Of a DNA stretch of 64,000 nt, positions 19,617-27,924 are shown piece by piece. The notes beneath the pieces were generated by a model, which was not told where the DNA came from, searched no databases, and saw only the letters and a program-made list of their open reading frames with translations. A program made the translations under genes and the position numbers. Source of the DNA: Romboutsia_C sp015668195 (GTDB taxonomy: Bacteria; Bacillota; Clostridia; Peptostreptococcales; Peptostreptococcaceae); contig NZ_JADPFC010000001.1 of the NCBI RefSeq assembly GCF_015668195.1, positions 682,001 through 746,000 on the forward strand. The letters run 5' to 3'. Each line of letters begins with the position of its first letter. The stretch's first letter is position 1.

Positions 19617-20108
19617 TTATTTTAATTTAACAGACACATCTACTTTATCATCAATATAATCTTTAATAAATTTATAAGGAACTATTTTATTAAATTGAGG
19701 GTAGGAGGAGATGAATCTAACATATATAGGAGCTTCATACAAGCTAGGGTTAGCTTCTAGAAGACTTTTATCTCCATTAGCTACAGCGCTTATAGACATA
19801 GGAAGAAGCTCTAAAAACTTTTCATATCGATATTTAGCCACATCATAAGGATAATCACCAACAAATACTGCAAAAGTTATTTGATACCTATCACCATATA
19901 TAAAATACCATTGACTATATATTAAGTTTGTACTAGTAGTATATAAATCTAGATTATAAAAGTATGGTGAAATAGATAAATTAACTTCTCTTGGATTATC
20001 TAGGTGAAGTATATTATACCTTCTAAATCTAATAGGTGATGTAGATGTATATGGTGGTTCTATAACTACATTAACCTTAGACAAATTTAAATTTCTCAAT
20101 ATTATCAC
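19617..20108 (-). CDS. Staygreen (SGR)-family protein, bacterial homologue
   Basis: This is a 163-residue protein. The family pattern is recognisable: an early R-R-Y-x-L-x-H-x-D element (RFRRYNILHLD) and a mid-protein A-x-x-R-Y-x-x-F-x-x-x-LP stretch (AKYRYEKFLELLP). Next comes AISAV-like sequence with NGDKSLLEANPSLYEAPIYV, and a closing FISSYPQFN. Plant Staygreen proteins remove Mg from chlorophyll; bacterial homologues occur in non-photosynthetic species with unknown native substrates. There is no signal peptide or membrane segment. The gene is divergent from hcp and shares its 185-bp upstream region, which contains the GTAAC-N4-GTTAC palindrome. The assignment rests on memory of the family pattern and needs a profile search. 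Confidence 0.6.
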   Translation of the reverse strand: MIILRNLNLSKVNVVIEPPYTSTSPIRFRRYNILHLDNPREVNLSISPYFYNLDLYTTSTNLIYSQWYFIYGDRYQITFAVFVGDYPYDVAKYRYEKFLELLPMSISAVANGDKSLLEANPSLYEAPIYVRFISSYPQFNKIVPYKFIKDYIDDKVDVSVKLK

Positions 20109-20213
20109 ATCCTAATTTAGTTGTACTATATTATATTTTTTAAGACAACTTTTGTGATAGATATAACTAATCATGATTTATATTAATAAAAAATCTTATA
20201 AATTTTTATAAAA

Positions 20214-20256
20214 TGTAACATACGTTACAGAAAAAATAACCAATAAAGAGTATCCT
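20214..20256 (+). promoter_or_regulatory. HcpR-type palindrome and -10 box of the hcp operon
   Basis: TGTAACATACGTTACA (20214-20229) is a perfect 16-bp palindrome. After 22 bp comes TATCCT (20251-20256), a likely -10 box. The palindrome centre is then about 41 bp before the expected transcription start, the class II activator position of CRP/FNR-family proteins such as HcpR. The same palindrome class recurs at 23399 with identical spacing on the minus strand. Confidence 0.75.
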
Positions 20257-20293
20257 AAAGATAAGAAAACACAAAAGTGATGGAGGAATAATT

Positions 20294-21937
20294 ATGGAAA
20301 ATAAAATGTTCTGTTTCCAATGTCAAGAAACAGCAGGATGTACAGGATGTACAAAATTTGGGGTATGTGGAAAATCACCAGATCTAGCAAGAATGCAAGA
20401 TTTATTAATATATGTAACTAAAGGATTATCAGAGGTTACAACTAGACTTAGAAATGAAGGAAAAAAAGTAGCAGATGAAGTTAATAATTTCGTAACTATA
20501 AACTTATTTACAACAATAACTAATGCTAACTTTGATGATTCAGTATTCTATGAAAGAGTTGCAAAAACTTTATCAACTAAAGAAGAATTATTAGCTACAT
20601 TAGAAAATAAAGAAAACTTATCAGAAGCAGCTTTATGGAATGCATCAACTAAAGAAGAAATGGATGAAAAATCAAGCAAAGTAGGAGTATTAGCTACTGA
20701 AAATGAAGATATAAGAAGTTTAAGAGAACTTATAATATATGGATTAAAAGGAATGTCTGCATATATGAAACATGCTAATGCACTAGGTTATGATAGTGAA
20801 GAAGTAAATGCATTTATGCAAAGTACATTAGCTAAAACTTTAGATAACACTTTAACAGCAGATGATTTAGTTGCATTAACACTAGAAACAGGTAAGGTTG
20901 GAGTAGATGCAATGGCTTTACTTGATAGTGCAAATACTGGAACTTATGGACATCCAGAAATAACTAAAGTTAATATAGGTGTTAGAAATAATCCAGGTAT
21001 ATTAATATCAGGACATGATTTAAAAGACTTAGAATTATTACTTAAGCAAACAGAAGGAACAGGGGTAGACGTATATACTCACTCAGAAATGTTACCAGCT
21101 CATTATTACCCAGCATTTAAAAAATATTCACACTTTGTAGGTAACTATGGAAATGCTTGGTGGAAGCAAAAAGAAGAATTTGAAAGCTTCAATGGTCCAA
21201 TATTAATGACTACTAACTGTATAGTTCCTCCAAAGGATAGTTACAAAGATAGAGTATACACTACTGGAGCAGCAGGATTTGCTGGATGTACTCATATAAA
21301 AGGAAATTCAGAAGATGATAAAGACTTCTCACAAATAATAGAACATGCTAAAAAATGTCAAGCACCAGTTGAAATAGAAACTGGAGAAATAGTAGGTGGA
21401 TTTGCTCACAATCAAGTATTTGCACTTGCAGATAGTATAGTAGATGCTATAAAAACTGGAGCTATAAAAAGATTCTTTGTAATGGGTGGATGTGACGGAA
21501 GAGCTAAGTCAAGAAACTACTACACAGAATTTGCAAAAGCTATACCACAAGATACAGTTATATTAACAGCAGGATGTGCTAAATATAAATACAATAAGTT
21601 ACCATTAGGTGATATAAATGGAATACCAAGAGTATTAGATGCAGGACAATGTAACGATTCTTACTCATTAGCACTTATTGCATTAAAGCTTAAAGAAGTA
21701 TTTGAATTAGAAGATATAAATGATTTACCAATATCATTTAATATAGCTTGGTATGAACAAAAAGCTGTAATAGTATTATTATCATTATTATACTTAGGAG
21801 TTAAAAATATACACTTAGGACCAACATTACCAGCATTCTTATCACCAAATGTAGCTAAAGTTTTAGTTGAAAACTTTGGTATAGGTGGAATAACTAATGT
21901 TGAAGATGATTTAAAAATGTTCTTAGGAGAAAAATAA
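20294..21937 (+). CDS. hcp: Hybrid-cluster protein (hydroxylamine / NO reductase)
   Basis: This cytoplasmic Fe-S-O protein of 547 residues is known as a high-affinity NO reductase and has hydroxylamine reductase activity in vitro. The N-terminal cluster motif is CX2CX8CX5C (C7, C10, C19, C25). Hybrid-cluster ligand regions are seen in NPGILISGHDL, TTNCIVPP, GFAGCTHI, GGCDGRAKSRNYY, AGCAKYKYN and DAGQCNDSYS. The length is typical of the family. Expression is probably activated through the palindrome at 20214. A cupin gene and a ferredoxin gene follow on the same strand, and the ferredoxin may be the electron donor. Confidence 0.97.
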   Translation: MENKMFCFQCQETAGCTGCTKFGVCGKSPDLARMQDLLIYVTKGLSEVTTRLRNEGKKVADEVNNFVTINLFTTITNANFDDSVFYERVAKTLSTKEELLATLENKENLSEAALWNASTKEEMDEKSSKVGVLATENEDIRSLRELIIYGLKGMSAYMKHANALGYDSEEVNAFMQSTLAKTLDNTLTADDLVALTLETGKVGVDAMALLDSANTGTYGHPEITKVNIGVRNNPGILISGHDLKDLELLLKQTEGTGVDVYTHSEMLPAHYYPAFKKYSHFVGNYGNAWWKQKEEFESFNGPILMTTNCIVPPKDSYKDRVYTTGAAGFAGCTHIKGNSEDDKDFSQIIEHAKKCQAPVEIETGEIVGGFAHNQVFALADSIVDAIKTGAIKRFFVMGGCDGRAKSRNYYTEFAKAIPQDTVILTAGCAKYKYNKLPLGDINGIPRVLDAGQCNDSYSLALIALKLKEVFELEDINDLPISFNIAWYEQKAVIVLLSLLYLGVKNIHLGPTLPAFLSPNVAKVLVENFGIGGITNVEDDLKMFLGEK

Positions 21938-21944
21938 GATATAA

Positions 21945-21992
21945 AAGTAATCTTAATTATATAAATAGTAATTTATATAATTAAGATTACTT
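21945..21992 (+). other. Perfect 22-bp hairpin between hcp and the cupin gene
   Basis: Arms 21945-21966 and 21971-21992 are fully complementary (5' arm AAGTAATCTTAATTATATAA...) with a 4-nt loop AGTA. There is no T-run after it. It probably protects the hcp mRNA 3' end or lowers readthrough into the cupin-ferredoxin pair. Confidence 0.7.
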
Positions 21993-22029
21993 AATATAAA
22001 AAGTTTCCTATAAAAAGGAGAGATATAAA

Positions 22030-22323
22030 ATGAAACTAATTGCTACAAACTTAAACAATATAGAAACAAATAGAGAAATATTAGTTCAAAATGAAAAATT
22101 TAAAAATATACTTTTTAAATTTGAGGAAGGCAAAGGTTTACCAAATCATACTCATAATGGATATGCCACTGTTCAAGTTATAAGTGGAAGTGTTGATATT
22201 GAATTTAAGACAGGAGAGAAATTCGTTTTAAATCCAGGAGACTTTTTACCATTTGATGCAAGGGTAGAGCATAATGTAATAGCAAGAGAGCTTAGTTCAA
22301 TTCTTGTTACAATAATATTTTAA
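22030..22323 (+). CDS. Small cupin-domain protein
   Basis: This is a single-domain cupin of 97 residues. Motif 1 is seen as LPNHTHNGYATVQVISG and motif 2 as FVLNPGDFLPFDARVEHNV. The metal-binding His residues (NHTH and EHN) are present, so it can bind a metal. Small cupins of this type sense or sequester small molecules; the activity is unknown. It sits between hcp and a ferredoxin gene on the same strand with AAAAGGAG upstream. The position suggests a part in the nitrosative-stress response. Confidence 0.88.
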   Translation: MKLIATNLNNIETNREILVQNEKFKNILFKFEEGKGLPNHTHNGYATVQVISGSVDIEFKTGEKFVLNPGDFLPFDARVEHNVIARELSSILVTIIF

Positions 22324-22352
22324 AAGTTAGAAGATATAATAGGAGATGTAAA

Positions 22353-22541
22353 ATGAAAGCATTTGTAGATAGAGATACATGTATAGGATGTGAAGGTTGT
22401 GTAGGTATATGTCCAGATGTATTTAGTATGGATGATGAAGGAAAATCTGTACCAGTAACAACTGATATTCCTGAAAATGAAATAGATTCAGCTAATGATG
22501 CAATGGAAAATTGCCCTGTAGGTGCAATAACTATTGAATAA
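22353..22541 (+). CDS. Ferredoxin, single [4Fe-4S] cluster
   Basis: This ferredoxin has 62 residues. The cluster ligands are CIGCEGCVGIC and a distant CP (ENCPVGA), the pattern of a monocluster [4Fe-4S] ferredoxin. The second canonical cluster is absent. It is a cytoplasmic electron carrier. Its place 29 bp after the cupin gene and in the hcp operon makes it a likely electron donor to Hcp, as reported for frdX-hcp operons in clostridia. Confidence 0.93.
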   Translation: MKAFVDRDTCIGCEGCVGICPDVFSMDDEGKSVPVTTDIPENEIDSANDAMENCPVGAITIE

Positions 22542-22600
22542 ATATTTGATAAATATTAAAAAAACTTATATTCAATGTACTATACATATATAGCAATAAT

Positions 22601-22640
22601 AAAAAGATCCAATAGATAATCTATTGGATCTTTTTATTTT
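22601..22640 (+). terminator. Terminator of the hcp-cupin-ferredoxin operon
   Basis: AAAAAGATCCAATAG and CTATTGGATCTTTTT form a 15-bp stem around a 5-nt loop, with a T-rich tail. Confidence 0.93.
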
Positions 22641-22653
22641 GTATTATATTATA

Positions 22654-22701
22654 TAAAAAAGATATAGGATAAGTATATAATAAACTTAATATCCTATATC
22701 T
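22654..22701 (-). terminator. Terminator of the minus-strand 178-aa gene
   Basis: On the minus strand AGATATAGGATA pairs with TATCCTATATCT and is followed by TTTTTT, about 100 bp after the stop codon at 22799. The spacer 22702-22798 holds no other signal. Confidence 0.75.
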
Positions 22702-22798
22702 ATAATAGTATATTTAATTTTAAATCCTTTTTTAGTTATGTAAATTTTATTACCTACAAATAAAGCTATAATTATAAATAAAAAAATATACACAATAC

Positions 22799-23335
22799 CT
22801 AAAGTTTACTTAATTGTTCCTGAAATTTTGAAGAAACTCCATTTTCATTTTTGCAATTAAAGTCGCTTAATGTTGAAATCCATAAATCAATTACTGGCTC
22901 AATTTTACTATTTACAATAGATGAAGGATCTATATCATTGAAACTTAAAATATTAGTTAATAGATATTTTTTTAGTTCATCTCTTTTTAAATAATCATAT
23001 ACATTATTACATTTATCACAATAATTAGAATATGTATTATAAATTTGACCTAAGTAACATTCTTTATCAGTAAGGTTATTTGAGTCCTTTATTGTTTTTA
23101 GAGCATTTAAAAGATTTTCTACCTTATTATGAAGGGGAAAATCTAATTCAAGCTCTTCAACCTCATTGAAAAAATTATAAGAGAATGTTATTTCTGTTAA
23201 ATCTTTTAATAGATTGTCGTTAAAATCCACTTCATTTTCTTTAGCCTTTTGAATAAGCTCTTTTAATCTAATAGAAGTATACTCGATAGTAAAATTGCAT
23301 AATTGTTTTTCTAATGTTTTATTTTTATCTTGCAT
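22799..23335 (-). CDS. Unknown protein with HcpR-type upstream site
   Basis: I do not recognise this 178-residue protein. It is hydrophilic and probably all-helical, with long Glu/Lys/Leu segments (IRLKELIQKAKENEVD) and no membrane segment. Its five cysteines include a CDKC pair in YCDKCNNVYDYLKRDE, which could bind a metal or a cluster or respond to thiol stress. Its promoter region carries GTAACTTATGTTAC. On the minus strand TATCAT lies 22 bp beyond the palindrome, exactly the spacing seen at hcp. Membership of the hcp regulon is therefore well supported, while the function is open. Confidence 0.8.
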   Translation of the reverse strand: MQDKNKTLEKQLCNFTIEYTSIRLKELIQKAKENEVDFNDNLLKDLTEITFSYNFFNEVEELELDFPLHNKVENLLNALKTIKDSNNLTDKECYLGQIYNTYSNYCDKCNNVYDYLKRDELKKYLLTNILSFNDIDPSSIVNSKIEPVIDLWISTLSDFNCKNENGVSSKFQEQLSKL

Positions 23336-23370
23336 TTTTATTACTCCTTTTAATATTTAGTATATTTAAT

Positions 23371-23441
23371 ATGATACTCCTAAAAAATAGAAAAAACAGT
23401 AACTTATGTTACGGATTGAGTGGTATATAATGCAATATAAT
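23371..23441. promoter_or_regulatory. HcpR-type palindrome between divergent genes
   Basis: GTAACTTATGTTAC (23399-23412) has perfect 5-bp half sites. To the left on the minus strand TATCAT (23376-23371) follows after 22 bp, in the context GGAGTATCAT resembling GAGTATCCT at hcp. To the right TATAAT (23436-23441) follows after 23 bp. One bound activator could thus serve both genes. Confidence 0.72.
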
Positions 23442-23554
23442 AAATATATAAATTCATAGTATTAATTTTAAAATTAATGAACAGATTACTAAATAAGTTT
23501 AAATAATAGAATAAAATTTAATAACAATATCTTAATTAATAAAGGAGACAAAAT

Positions 23555-24199
23555 ATGAGTAGATTTTTAGCACCAATACACACTTGGTTATTTAATAAAG
23601 TAAAATTAAGTCAAGACTTAGAAGAACATATTGTAAGGTTACATGAAGATAAATATAAAAAAGATGCCTTAAAAATACAAGAAGAAGCAGTTACTTTATA
23701 TGGAAAATATTTAGTAAATAAACCATTAGAAGAACTAATAGATGTAGACAATATCCATGGATGGTTACAAGAAAGAATAAAAGAAGTTGAAAGTAGAACT
23801 GCATATATAGTGACTAAATATAAAGAGATATATGGAGAGGATAGTGTAGAGCTTACAAAAAATGCATATATCCAACAAGCAACAGAATGTGCAAAAAATG
23901 AATTTAATAAAATAGATACACCAGAAAATGTATATGTTTCTTTAAATAACTATATATTAGCGGGTATGCCTTGCGACAGAGCAAGTTCTGTAATAGAAAA
24001 AAATGAAGAATATATAAAATACCAAGAAAATAAAGATATTCATAAATCTAATTATGAATTAGGTAAAGGAGATTTAAAATATCTATATAATCTTAGAGAA
24101 TTATGGATAAAATCATTCGTTGAAAATCTAGGTATTAGATATGCTTATGAAAGTGAAGTTAGTGGAAGTATTAGTGATAATAAAATTATAAAGTTATAG
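23555..24199 (+). CDS. Unknown 214-aa helical protein, divergent partner in the Hcp-type regulon
   Basis: I do not recognise this 214-residue protein. It starts MSRFLAPIHTWLFNKVKLSQ, is mostly helical and charged, has no signal or membrane segment, and contains two cysteines (ATECAKNE and GMPCDRAS). The Trp/His-rich opening is compatible with ligand or heme binding, but there is no real evidence. It is divergent from the 178-residue gene and shares the GTAAC-N4-GTTAC palindrome, with a TATAAT box 23 bp away. AAAGGAG lies before the ATG. Confidence 0.82.
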   Translation: MSRFLAPIHTWLFNKVKLSQDLEEHIVRLHEDKYKKDALKIQEEAVTLYGKYLVNKPLEELIDVDNIHGWLQERIKEVESRTAYIVTKYKEIYGEDSVELTKNAYIQQATECAKNEFNKIDTPENVYVSLNNYILAGMPCDRASSVIEKNEEYIKYQENKDIHKSNYELGKGDLKYLYNLRELWIKSFVENLGIRYAYESEVSGSISDNKIIKL

Positions 24200-24202
24200 A
24201 TT

Positions 24203-24243
24203 AAAAAGTAGTTGAAGAATTTTTGATTTTTCAACTACTTTTT
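24203..24243 (+). terminator. Intrinsic terminator
   Basis: AAAAAGTAGTTGA and TCAACTACTTTTT pair over 13 bp around a T-rich loop and end in TTTTT. Confidence 0.9.
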
Positions 24244-24352
24244 ATATGCAGGGAAAGATTATTATGTGAAAACTAAGCATATTTATATAAAAAATTACAA
24301 ATAGCATAAAATATTAACAAAATAATATTATATAAAAAATAGGTGATAAACT

Positions 24353-25633
24353 ATGATAAAAAGAATATTTTGTGTAATTTTAATTTTATTTTTTATTATT
24401 AGCACTGTAGTTTACAGTAATGAACAACCAAAACTAAACAAAAATAATAAAGAAATACTAGAAAATTTATTAAATGAAGATAATATTTTATGGAAAACTG
24501 ATAGTGATAATGATGGAATAACAGATGCACTTGAAGAAATAATAGGAAGTAATAAATATAAAAAAGATAGTGATGAAGATGGATTAAATGATAAGCTGGA
24601 AATTGAACTAAATCTTAATCCTAATAAAAAAGATAGCGATAATAATGGCGTAGAAGATAAAGATGAAGATTTTGATAATGATGGTATAGGTAATGAATAT
24701 GAATTAAAATATAGAACTAATCCAAAAATAAATGATAAATTTATAACTCCAGAATTTAGAAGTAAAAATGTAAAAGTAAATGGTAAGATGTTACTTGAAA
24801 GTTGTAAGTTAAGTTATGAAGGTATAGAAAAAATGAAAGTAGGTAAAACAGTAAAAGATGTATTTGGAAAAAAATATAATCTTTTAAGTGATTTTACTAT
24901 AATAAGAACTACAGGAAATACTAAAGGTTTTTCTGCTATAGCTTTAAAAAATGGAGATGCTTTAATAATAGCTTATCAAGCTAGTAAAGATTATAAAGAT
25001 TGGCTAGGTAATTTTCTAACACAATTTATGCCTCATCCTCAAAGAAGTGCTTGTATAGAATTTTTAAACCCAATTATAAATAAAGAAGATAAAATATATA
25101 TAACAGGTCATTCACTAGGAGGACTTTTAACTCAGTATGCTATATATGAACTTTATAACAATGATTATAAAAATATAAAGGGGATAACTTTTAATTCCGC
25201 TAATAATATGAACCCTAACCATATAAAAGGTGAATATGGACCTTTAATACTCAAAAAAAGTTTAGTTGGGTATTATATATCAGCTTATGCAGATATACTC
25301 TCAGAAACAGATGAAAAAATTAAAGATAAAAAAGAATTAATTGAGTTTTTTGATAAATCAATAGAAGCAAATGGATTTATAGATATTAATAATAAAAAAT
25401 GGAAAGATAGTGATTTTTTCAGAGACTATGATAAGTTTATAGAAAATTATATAGTAAAAGGAGATCCTCTATATTCAATAATAAATGGAGGATATCTTGG
25501 AAAATATAATATAAAAGATTGTGGATATGAAAACAAAGAAATTATACAAAATGAAGTAGACTTCTCTAATGCACATAGAATAGAAAACTTTGAAAATGAT
25601 ATTAATTTAAGAAAAGTAATAGAAATAAATTAA
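24353..25633 (+). CDS. Secreted lipase-like protein with Ca-binding repeats
   Basis: This 426-residue protein opens with a signal peptide (residues 1-22, positive start then ILILFFIISTVVYS). Residues ~50-125 hold three or four thrombospondin-type-3 / EF-like calcium loops: DSDNDGITD, DSDEDGLND, DSDNNGVED and DNDGIGNE. The remainder is a Lipase_3-like alpha/beta hydrolase with the nucleophile elbow GHSLGGLLTQYA. No cell-wall anchor is visible, so it is probably secreted or loosely associated. The substrate (lipid or other ester) is not known. It is a single gene, with AGGTGATAA before the ATG and a bidirectional terminator after it. Confidence 0.85.
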   Translation: MIKRIFCVILILFFIISTVVYSNEQPKLNKNNKEILENLLNEDNILWKTDSDNDGITDALEEIIGSNKYKKDSDEDGLNDKLEIELNLNPNKKDSDNNGVEDKDEDFDNDGIGNEYELKYRTNPKINDKFITPEFRSKNVKVNGKMLLESCKLSYEGIEKMKVGKTVKDVFGKKYNLLSDFTIIRTTGNTKGFSAIALKNGDALIIAYQASKDYKDWLGNFLTQFMPHPQRSACIEFLNPIINKEDKIYITGHSLGGLLTQYAIYELYNNDYKNIKGITFNSANNMNPNHIKGEYGPLILKKSLVGYYISAYADILSETDEKIKDKKELIEFFDKSIEANGFIDINNKKWKDSDFFRDYDKFIENYIVKGDPLYSIINGGYLGKYNIKDCGYENKEIIQNEVDFSNAHRIENFENDINLRKVIEIN

Positions 25634-25638
25634 AATAC

Positions 25639-25683
25639 AAAAGCACCGTATGTAGTTAATAAACCTACTTAGGTGCTTTTTAT
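25639..25683. terminator. Bidirectional terminator
   Basis: AAAAGCACC pairs with GGTGCTTTT, with an inner TGTAG/CTACT-type stem, between the convergent lipase-like and cation-exchanger genes. Confidence 0.88.
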
Positions 25684-25690
25684 ATATAAT

Positions 25691-26737
25691 TTATAATATG
25701 AAAAATCCTGCTGCTATTATAAAGTACACAGAAAGTAATTGAACACCTTCTAGCCAATTACTTTCTCCATCACTAGCAACCCTATTAACAATAAAAACAG
25801 CAAAGATAAGAGATACTAATTCAAAAGGGTTAAATACTATGCTCATAGGAGTAAATAATAAGCTTAAAAATATTAAAATTGGAGCGACAAATAGTATTAT
25901 TTGTAAACTTGACCCAATGGCAATTTCAACTGCTACATCCATTTTATCCTTCATGGCCATAACAATAGCTGTAGAATGTTCTGCTGCATTTCCTATAATA
26001 GGTATAAGTATTATACCAACAAAGAATTCACTAAGTCCAAGTGTTTTAGTTAAGGCATCTATACCACTAACTAAAAACTCACTTTCAATAGCTATAAATA
26101 TAGTAGCTACAGCAAGAACAATAATAGATTTTTTTAATGTCCATTTAGCACTACCTTCATCATCGCTATGGTCTACGGAATATATATCTTTATGAGTAAA
26201 GAATGAGAAAACTAAACTTAATATGTATATAATAAACATAATTATTGCAACTACCACGCTAAGGCCTTCATATTTAGTATTTAAAAGAATAGGATCAATA
26301 GTATGTGTAAATACAGCAGGTATACAAAGGCCGATAACTGCAAATAAAAGCATACTTGCTGATGTCTCTATAACCTTTTTATTAAAGGTTTGAGTTTTGT
26401 ATTTTATTCCACCAAGTAGCATACTAGCGCCTAAAACTAATAATATATTCCCAATTACAGAACCTGCGATAGATGATTTTACAACATCAAATAAGCCAGC
26501 TTTTAAAGCAAAGAAAGAAATTATAAGCTCTGTTGCATTTCCAAAGGTTGCATTTAAAAAACCTCCTATTTTAGGACCTGTATAAAAAGAAATTTCTTCA
26601 GTTGCTTCACCCATAAGACCAGCAAGTGGTATTATCGATAAAGCAGCTAAAATAAACATGAATGTAGGTGGGAAATGCATAAACTCACCTATAAAACTTA
26701 TAGGTATAAAAATTAATAAGTACTTTAAAATATTCAT
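25691..26737 (-). CDS. cax: Calcium/proton antiporter (CaCA family)
   Basis: This integral membrane antiporter has 348 residues and about 11 hydrophobic segments. Both alpha repeats are present: GGFLNATFGNATELIISFFAL near residue 60 and IPIIGNAAEHSTAIVMAMKD in the second half. Each has the GNxxE core of CaCA exchangers. Residues between the two halves (SVDHSDDEGSA) form the expected acidic loop. It is expected to extrude Ca2+ in exchange for protons. It is a single gene with GGAGGTATAT before the ATG. Confidence 0.94.
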   Translation of the reverse strand: MNILKYLLIFIPISFIGEFMHFPPTFMFILAALSIIPLAGLMGEATEEISFYTGPKIGGFLNATFGNATELIISFFALKAGLFDVVKSSIAGSVIGNILLVLGASMLLGGIKYKTQTFNKKVIETSASMLLFAVIGLCIPAVFTHTIDPILLNTKYEGLSVVVAIIMFIIYILSLVFSFFTHKDIYSVDHSDDEGSAKWTLKKSIIVLAVATIFIAIESEFLVSGIDALTKTLGLSEFFVGIILIPIIGNAAEHSTAIVMAMKDKMDVAVEIAIGSSLQIILFVAPILIFLSLLFTPMSIVFNPFELVSLIFAVFIVNRVASDGESNWLEGVQLLSVYFIIAAGFFIL

Positions 26738-26882
26738 ATATACCTCCAGAGAGTTAAAATATAATTTGATTTATAACTATTATAACATTTATTACCTTAG
26801 AATATATAAATAAAAAAGATATAGTTATAGTACGCACTTATTATATAAAATACTCAAATAATTTTTTAATTAAGAAAAATAA

Positions 26883-26934
26883 AAGGCATCTTTATATAGC
26901 CAAGTTTTATAACTAGGTTGCATAAAGATGCCTT
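26883..26934. terminator. Bidirectional terminator after the GNAT gene
   Basis: AAGGCATCTTTAT and ATAAAGATGCCTT form a 13-bp stem with a 26-nt loop. On the minus strand it is followed by TTTTATTTTT. Confidence 0.85.
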
Positions 26935-26956
26935 CAAGATAGTATACAAAAGAGTA

Positions 26957-27544
26957 CTATGCAGTAAATTCTTCCTCAGAAAGTTCTACTAATCTTTTTG
27001 TAAGTATATTTCTTTTTATACCATATTCGTTTTCTTTTTCAAATTGGATTTCAAATCCAAGCTTTAAAACCGTATTTAAGCTAAATATATTTTCTTTAGC
27101 TATAGCAGTTATTATAAAATCTTTACCTCTAAGTAAAGATTCTTCTATTCTAGTTTCCATAAGTATTCTGTGAAGAGCATTTCCTCGATAAATAGGGTCT
27201 ACCATCACATATCCAGATACATAGCTAGAATTAATATCACAATCATCTAGCCCTAGTTCGTAAAGATAATCTAAGTAATCACCACTAGGAGCTTCACAAA
27301 GAGCTGAAGCAACTAAAGTTTCTTCAACATAACAACCAATTATAAATCCACCTTTATCTAAAACATCCATCAAATAAAGCTCATCACGAGACTTTAACCA
27401 ATTTTTATTATCTAGAGCATCACTCACCCTATTGTATAAATTAGCAACATCATTAAAGTTAGATGCTGTTATATAACATACATCAGCATATAAGTTTTCA
27501 CATAGTTCTCCATTAAATTTAGATAACTTTACTCTTTTTATCAT
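26957..27544 (-). CDS. GNAT-family N-acetyltransferase behind a group I intron leader
   Basis: This GNAT acetyltransferase has 195 residues. The acetyl-CoA motif A is visible as GYVMVDPIYRGNALHRILMETRIE, followed by FIITAIAKENIFSLNTVLKLGFEIQ, typical for motif B. The substrate is unknown. I place the start at the ATG at 27544 because the upstream continuation of the frame lies in the structured intron RNA. In the unspliced transcript only a poor GGUG precedes this ATG. Splicing out the upstream group I intron would bring AAAAGAGGU to about 9-11 bases before it. Expression therefore may depend on splicing, as in the C. difficile riboswitch-ribozyme system. Confidence 0.8.
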   Translation of the reverse strand: MIKRVKLSKFNGELCENLYADVCYITASNFNDVANLYNRVSDALDNKNWLKSRDELYLMDVLDKGGFIIGCYVEETLVASALCEAPSGDYLDYLYELGLDDCDINSSYVSGYVMVDPIYRGNALHRILMETRIEESLLRGKDFIITAIAKENIFSLNTVLKLGFEIQFEKENEYGIKRNILTKRLVELSEEEFTA

Positions 27545-27553
27545 AATAGACAC

Positions 27554-27924
27554 CATTTGTTCACATAAGTTCGCTAGGCTTATGCAGTTTCTTAAAAAAC
27601 TTCTCATACTTTCATATGAGAGCAGACTATTTCTTCACCCTCGACATTACTCGTTAGGGGCAACCTACTTCCACTATCAATCGCTTATAGTGTACGAGAT
27701 AAATCTCTAGTCGTTGAAGGTTTCCCTATTCGGGACTTCCCTGCAAGAACATCCATTGTTTTGGTACTTAGGGTTTAACCATATACCATCCTAAGACTTC
27801 TTTCTACTTTCGTTCCTTCACGCTTAAAGCTATTCGCTTTTACGTTGTGGCACTTAGGCTTTAGGAATTACCTGCAATTCAGGTTGTACCATATGCAGAT
27901 TTCTCTACATACGAGGCTAAGCTT
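27554..27924 (-). ncRNA. Group I self-splicing intron in the 5' leader of the GNAT gene
   Basis: This is a GC-richer island on the minus strand with the group I fold in the right order. P1 is GAGGU (27929-27925) with GCCUC (27917-27913), giving the U-G pair at the 5' splice site. P2 is a 9-bp hairpin with a GAAA loop. P3 is CAACCU (27886-27881) with AGGUUG (27666-27661). P7 is GACUA (27712-27708) with UAGUC (27629-27625), in R- and S-like contexts UUCAACGACUAGAG and GAAGAAAUAGUCU. Two small hairpins (P7.1, P7.2) and P8 (CCCU/AGGG) lie between. P9 is CUCAUA/UAUGAG. The features suggest subgroup IA. No homing endonuclease is encoded. The 3' splice site is uncertain, with G27554 or G27553 the best guess. 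Confidence 0.82.

Noticed and set aside
27545..27607. A longer GNAT protein starting at 27607
   Set aside because: That ATG lies in the intron P9 hairpin, the added residues do not look like GNAT sequence, and there is no ribosome site.
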